This document shows positions 62,842 to 64,000 of a stretch of 64,000 bases of DNA, one piece after another. The stretch comes from an uncultured Granulosicoccaceae bacterium (GTDB taxonomy: Bacteria > Pseudomonadota > Gammaproteobacteria > Granulosicoccales > Granulosicoccaceae). The stretch is from the NCBI GenBank assembly GCA_937998875.1, contig CALLBO010000006.1, positions 1 to 64,000 on the forward strand, read 5' to 3'. The first letter of the stretch is position 1. Every line of letters starts with the position of its first letter. A program made the position numbers and the translations under genes. Below the pieces are notes generated by a model. The model made no database searches. It saw only the letters and a program-made list of their open reading frames with translations, and had not been told where the DNA came from.

Positions 62842-64000
62842 TATGCAGTCTCCAGTTGCTGTAGAGCTTTTGCAAAGAAGTCTCCGCTGCCGAAGTTGCC
62901 GGACTTGAGTGCCATGGCAATCGGGTTGTCGCCTTTCGTGCTAAGTGTTGGGACACCCGGGTCTATCTCGGCACCGATGTCGAAGGCGTTGATGTTTAGC
63001 GCACTGACAACCGCACCCGATGTTTCGCCGCCTGCAACAACCATTCTTTTATAGCCTCTTGCCACCAGTTGGCTGGCCAGAGTTGCAAAAAAGGATTCAA
63101 TCTTTCCTGCAACTGTATCGGTCCCAAATTCTGATTGCAGTTCTTTTACGACTTCCGGTGTAGCAGAGGAATAAACCAGAGCGGCACTGTCATCTTCCGG
63201 TAGCGAGTTGATTATGGTGGCTTGCGATATTTTGTCTGCCATTAACGTGTGGATATCAATATTAATTTTTGGGCCCCCTGAGTAGTGTTCAATCTGTTCT
63301 CTGGTCGCAGTCGAACAGCTTCCGGCGAGGATCACTGCAGGTCCTGTTTGTGGTCTGAAACTCTGGCCTGATTCAGACAACAAACCCTGCTTTCGAAAGT
63401 TCTCCGGCAGGCCAAGTGCGATCCCTGAGCCACCGGTAATCAATTTTGCATCAAGGCAGGCGCTGCCAATTGTGATTAAGTCCTGATCTGCGGTGGCATC
63501 TACGATAATCAGCGTTTGATTGTCAGTGGCAGATTGCGTCAGTGCGTTTTTAACGGCCCCTGTACCTTGCGTTACCGTTGCCTGTGCAATGTGGCCTACC
63601 GGATTTTTACATTGTTGTTGTAACCAGCGCCGGATATCTGCATCGGTCATCGGGTTGAGCGGGTGGTTCTGTAACCCTGACTCATTCAGCAGTTGATCGT
63701 TAACGAATAAGTGCCCCTGATAGACTGTACGGCCGGTTGTTGGAAATGCCGGGCAAACCACAACGCCTGCTGTGTCCAGTTCGGCGGCGAGCGCTTCTGC
63801 CACCGGCCCGATATTACCTTCAGGAGTTGAATCAAAAGTTGAGCAATACTTAAACAGGAACTGGGTCGCTCCCTGTGCACGTAGCCAGGCCAGTGCATTG
63901 AGCGACTGACGAATAGCATAATCGGCATCAATTGACCGGCTTTTGAGCGAGATTATCGCGGCTTCACAATCAGCCAGCGCATCTGCATCCGGAGTATCAA
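62841..64000 (-). CDS. otnK: 3-oxo-tetronate kinase (OtnK/DUF1537), 5' end outside window
   Basis: OtnK phosphorylates 3-oxo-tetronate at C4 before OtnC acts on it. The frame is open to the right edge: bases 63804-64000 continue in frame as FKYCSTFDSTPEGNIGPVAE, an invariant OtnK segment. The 3' end contains LITGGSGIALGLP, AGSCSTATREQIEH and VAGGETSGAVVSAL. About 386 residues are visible, so only some 30-40 N-terminal residues are missing. An internal GTG at 63803 is not the real start. Confidence 0.93.
   Translation of the reverse strand, partial: DTPDADALADCEAAIISLKSRSIDADYAIRQSLNALAWLRAQGATQFLFKYCSTFDSTPEGNIGPVAEALAAELDTAGVVVCPAFPTTGRTVYQGHLFVNDQLLNESGLQNHPLNPMTDADIRRWLQQQCKNPVGHIAQATVTQGTGAVKNALTQSATDNQTLIIVDATADQDLITIGSACLDAKLITGGSGIALGLPENFRKQGLLSESGQSFRPQTGPAVILAGSCSTATREQIEHYSGGPKINIDIHTLMADKISQATIINSLPEDDSAALVYSSATPEVVKELQSEFGTDTVAGKIESFFATLASQLVARGYKRMVVAGGETSGAVVSALNINAFDIGAEIDPGVPTLSTKGDNPIAMALKSGNFGSGDFFAKALQQLETA

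Noticed and set aside
63803..64000. Separate short gene at the right edge
   Set aside because: The frame upstream of GTG 63803 is continuous and carries conserved OtnK sequence, so it is the same gene running out of the window.

Overview
The window looks like a chromosomal segment of a Gram-negative gammaproteobacterium with a GC content near 50 percent. Supporting genes are argC, hemH, priA, hrpA, tag, an FtsN-like SPOR protein, a DUF2288 protein, two OmpA-domain cell-envelope proteins, several lipoproteins with lipoboxes, a Tat-exported hydrolase and an outer-membrane beta-barrel. Family placement inside the class cannot be decided by eye. I found no rRNA or tRNA gene, insertion sequence, prophage or CRISPR array.

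Layout. 1-900: the 3' end of an HxlR regulator, a strongly structured intergenic element, and a small VOC protein. 0.95-7.2 kb: an FtsH protease, a FAS1 lipoprotein, and a translationally coupled set of a secreted alpha/beta-hydrolase with a NatA/NatB-type ABC transporter. 7.5-15 kb: a tiny zinc-ribbon membrane protein, two OmpA-domain proteins (one with a very long coiled coil), a GNAT acetyltransferase, a short RCC1-repeat protein, argC and a DUF4864-like periplasmic protein. 15-20 kb: an MFS transporter, an ABC exporter and an SH3b protein. 19.9-20.9 kb: an orphan EndoU nuclease with a probable immunity partner, preceded by two competing hairpins. 21-27.4 kb: an S9 peptidase and a run of small accessory genes, including two proteins of 43 and 53 aa. 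27.4-33.7 kb: tag, DUF2288, a CtpA-type protease, two orphan glycan glycosyltransferases and an Ldh-family dehydrogenase. 33.8-42.8 kb: hemH, priA (with a perfect DnaA box just upstream), a SPOR protein and hrpA. 43.1-47.8 kb: a three-gene 2-oxoacid:ferredoxin oxidoreductase operon with its own flavin/Fe-S electron-transfer subunit.

The most interesting part is 48.9-60.2 kb: six minus-strand genes, mostly overlapping, in the transcription order glycoside hydrolase/GT2 fusion, CBM9-like/DUF5916-like outer-membrane barrel, two paralogous CgeB-like glycosyltransferases, and two half-ABC exporters. Gene content suggests a self-contained pathway that builds a glycan or glycoconjugate, moves it across the inner membrane and perhaps handles it at the outer membrane. 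The product is unknown and I know of no described system with this exact composition.

The right end (60.6-64 kb) holds a Tat-exported dienelactone-hydrolase-like protein, a Nudix hydrolase, and the otnC/otnK pair for four-carbon sugar-acid catabolism; otnK runs off the window edge.
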